NCBI GenBank assembly: GCA_027364815.1
Contig: DAHXOQ010000034.1
Span: 1-15,167 of the forward strand
Length of the DNA stretch: 15,167 nt
Origin: Acidobacteriaceae bacterium
GTDB taxonomy: Bacteria; Acidobacteriota; Terriglobia; Terriglobales; Acidobacteriaceae
Direction: 5' to 3'
A program made the position numbers and the translations under genes. Under the pieces are notes generated by a model, which saw only the letters and a list, made by a program, of their open reading frames with translations, had not been told where the DNA came from and did not search any database. Below are positions 13,343 through 15,167 of this stretch, in pieces (position 1 is the stretch's first letter; every line of letters begins with the position of its first letter).

Positions 13343-14013
13343 ATAATGTCCAAAAGTCGAAAATAGACAAAAGTCATCCAAAACTCCCCGCTCGCCACCC
13401 TGTAACTGGCGGGCGCCGTCAGCGGCGCGCAACGGAGACGCGTCTGCGCATCTTTCGTTCAGCGCTTGAGCTCTATGCCGAGCGAGGCTTTCAGAGCGTT
13501 ACGGTGGAGGCGATCACTGAGGCAGCCGATGTAGGCAAGGGGACATTCTTCAATTACTTCGCGAGCAAAGAGCAGGTGTTAGCGGTCTTTGCCGAAATTC
13601 AACTGGGCAAGGTGAATGAAGCGCTTCAGTTGGCATTCGCAGGTAATGAACCCACGGAAAAAGTCTTGCGCAAGCTTGCCAAAGGCCTGGCTCAGGAGCC
13701 GGGGCGGACTCCGGAGCTTGCCCGCGCCCTGATTTCGGCTTTTCTCGCCAACTCCGCCGTCCGCGCATTAATGAATCGAACCATGATTGAAGGCCGGCGC
13801 CTGCTCGCGAAACTTATTGCTGCCGCGCAGAAACGTGATGAAGTAAATTCACGTCTCAAAGCGGAAGCCATTGCCAAACAATTTCAACAAACCATGATGG
13901 GCACCATTCTCTTCTGGTCCTTGCATGGCGAGCCTTCACTCGAGAAGTGCGTCGAAGAGAGTTTTAAGTATTTTTGGCGTTCAATTGTCGCCGCAGAGAG
14001 TCAGAAATCATGA
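13336..14013 (+). CDS. TetR/AcrR-family transcriptional regulator
   Basis: The product has 225 residues. A basic N-terminal extension (1-33, with GGRRQRR) precedes the TetR_N domain at about 34-85: RIFRSALELYAERGFQSVTVEAIT, AADVGKGTFFNYFASKEQVL, in which the helix-turn-helix is at about 54-75. The C-terminal ligand/dimer domain is helical and unassigned. There is no Shine-Dalgarno before ATG 13336, no other in-frame ATG/GTG/TTG nearby upstream, and the promoter predicts transcription from this codon, so the mRNA appears leaderless. The stop TGA overlaps the ATG of the TolC-type gene (ATGA at 14010-14013), so the regulator and channel are translated from one mRNA. The likely role is repression of its own efflux operon. 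The inducer is unknown. Confidence 0.93.
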   Translation: MVNNVQKSKIDKSHPKLPARHPVTGGRRQRRATETRLRIFRSALELYAERGFQSVTVEAITEAADVGKGTFFNYFASKEQVLAVFAEIQLGKVNEALQLAFAGNEPTEKVLRKLAKGLAQEPGRTPELARALISAFLANSAVRALMNRTMIEGRRLLAKLIAAAQKRDEVNSRLKAEAIAKQFQQTMMGTILFWSLHGEPSLEKCVEESFKYFWRSIVAAESQKS

Positions 14014-15167
14014 AAAAGCATTTTTCTTGCGTCGTATTGCTACTAGCCCTTCTCACGACTTACAGATCATATGGGCAGCAGGCTGCCCCCATCAGATTGA
14101 CTCTTGATGAAGCGATTGCTCAGGGTTTGAAAGCAAATCTCGGCGTGCTCGTCGCTGCCGCCCATGTAGATGAGGATGAAGGCGCGCGACTGCGCAGCCT
14201 TTCGGCCGCATTGCTTCCGCGCGTTTCGTTTCAAAGTTATGCAAATTTCCAGAATCGCAATCTGAACGCATTTGGCCTGAGCGGGCCGGGATTGCCAACA
14301 ATGGTTGGGCCTTTTTCAAACTACGACTTCAGAATCTATGCGCAGCAAAATATTGTTGACCTCACCACACTGCGCCAGTTCAAAGCAAGTGAAGAGTCAC
14401 TCGCGGCCGGCAAACTCGATTATCGCGATGCGCAGGATCTGATTGTTCGCTCCATCGCCTCTATGTATTTGAATGCGCAATCAGCAAGCGCCCTTGCCGA
14501 CTCCGCACATTCGCGCGTCACTGATTCGGAAGTGTTGGTCAAGCTAGCCGTGGATAAGCACGATGCCGGCACGGCAACAGGGGTTGATGTTTTGCGCGCG
14601 CAGGTTCAGTTGGCCAATGATCGCCAGTCGCTCCTGATTGCTCAAAATCAATTGAAGCAATCCCTGATTCAGCTGGCGCGCAACATCGGACTGGATCCGG
14701 GTACGCCGATTGAAATCGCAGATCCATTTGAATTTCGACCCGTGCCTGAGCAGTCAGTCGAGGTACTTACTGCCGCAGCGTTGAGTGAACGTGCGGATTA
14801 TCTCTCCCTCGCTACTCAGCGCCGCGCTCTCGTTGAGCAGAAGGGCGCCAACCGAGCGCGGAATTATCCGCGTCTGAGCGTGAATGGAAATATCGGCGAG
14901 ATTGGCCGCAGTATCGGTGGCGTGCAGACCACGGGGTTAATACAGTGGCAGATTGATTTCACGCTCTTTGACAAGGACAGGTCCGGCGAAGCGATTGAAA
15001 TTGAGAGCCGCATCAAGCGCATTGATGCGCAGATAGATGACCTGCGCCGCGGCATTGAGCAGGATTTGCGCGTGGCCTTGTTGAATCTGCAATCTGCCGC
15101 CGACCAGGTTGCAGTTGCCCGGGATGGCGAGGCTCTGGCGCATCGCGAGCTTGAGATGAGCGAAGAC
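14010..15167 (+). CDS. TolC-family outer membrane efflux protein (3' end beyond window)
   Basis: The frame is open from ATG 14010 to the right edge (386 codons), so the gene is incomplete here. The signal peptide (MKKHFSCVVLLLALLTT, cleavage near SYGQQ) is followed by the typical OMF opening ITL-type segment (IRLTLDEAIAQGLKANLGVLVAA, about 28-50), LPRVSFQSYANFQNRN (72-87), and two coiled-coil helices: about 120-220 with MYLNAQSASALADSA, GVDVLRAQVQLANDRQSLLIAQNQLKQSL, and about 255 onward. DKDRSGEAIEIESRIKRIDAQIDDLRRGIEQDL is the second repeat's tunnel helix. TolC proteins are trimeric outer-membrane channels for RND, ABC or MFS pumps. The ATGA overlap with TetR and the missing downstream genes suggest that a membrane-fusion protein and pump follow. 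Confidence 0.92.
   Translation, partial: MKKHFSCVVLLLALLTTYRSYGQQAAPIRLTLDEAIAQGLKANLGVLVAAAHVDEDEGARLRSLSAALLPRVSFQSYANFQNRNLNAFGLSGPGLPTMVGPFSNYDFRIYAQQNIVDLTTLRQFKASEESLAAGKLDYRDAQDLIVRSIASMYLNAQSASALADSAHSRVTDSEVLVKLAVDKHDAGTATGVDVLRAQVQLANDRQSLLIAQNQLKQSLIQLARNIGLDPGTPIEIADPFEFRPVPEQSVEVLTAAALSERADYLSLATQRRALVEQKGANRARNYPRLSVNGNIGEIGRSIGGVQTTGLIQWQIDFTLFDKDRSGEAIEIESRIKRIDAQIDDLRRGIEQDLRVALLNLQSAADQVAVARDGEALAHRELEMSED

Noticed and set aside
1..15167. tRNA, rRNA, CRISPR array, insertion sequence or prophage gene
   Set aside because: No cloverleaf or rRNA-like stretch, spaced direct-repeat array, transposase or integrase motif was seen on either strand.

Overview
The window looks like a chromosomal stretch of an Acidobacteriota bacterium (Terriglobia/Acidobacteriaceae-like). 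This is inferred from the type of Crp/Fnr regulator, the YXWGXW-repeat protein, the SYLF, CsbD and lmo0937-type small stress proteins, and the GT4/GH130 pair; no rRNA or tRNA is present to confirm it. Base composition is even and I see no insertion sequence, phage gene, tRNA or CRISPR array.

Layout. (1) Positions 88-1093 (+): a 71-residue one-helix membrane protein followed by a HAD-IIB protein of the eukaryotic phosphomannomutase type. (2) 1106-1975 (-): a PPK2-family polyphosphate kinase, convergent with the HAD gene. (3) 2157-6969 (+): a probable operon with a 64-residue Thivi_2564-type membrane protein, a DUF3309-type small gene broken by an in-frame amber codon, a large GT4 glycosyltransferase fused to a C-terminal helical domain, a GH130 enzyme starting on a TTG that overlaps the GT stop, a 69-residue zinc-ribbon protein, and a VTT/DedA-like membrane protein. 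A 15-bp perfect hairpin closes this block. (4) 7078-11649 (-): a secreted YXWGXW-repeat protein, a 42-residue membrane peptide overlapping the end of a CsbD gene, a Zn-dependent phospholipase C-like protein with an unrecognised 176-residue partner, and a Crp/Fnr regulator. (5) 12054-12984 (+): a SYLF/YSC84 protein and an lmo0937-type peptide. (6) 13336 to the right edge (+): a TetR regulator whose stop overlaps the start of a TolC-family outer-membrane channel that runs off the window.

How the genes may work together. The GT4-GH130 pair, with a possible phosphomannomutase nearby, suggests manno-oligosaccharide or mannoside synthesis and turnover in the cytoplasm. PPK2, CsbD, SYLF and the small membrane proteins give the region an energy/envelope-stress character, and the Crp/Fnr regulator could control part of it. 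The TetR-TolC pair is the start of an efflux operon. Its promoter is unusually readable: a perfect -35, a dyad filling the -35/-10 spacer, and a predicted transcription start on the A of the TetR ATG, implying a leaderless, self-repressed mRNA.

The best candidates for something new are the GT4-toroid/GH130/zinc-ribbon/VTT operon, the leaderless self-repressed TetR promoter, the amber-interrupted DUF3309 gene, and the 42-residue peptide translationally coupled to CsbD.
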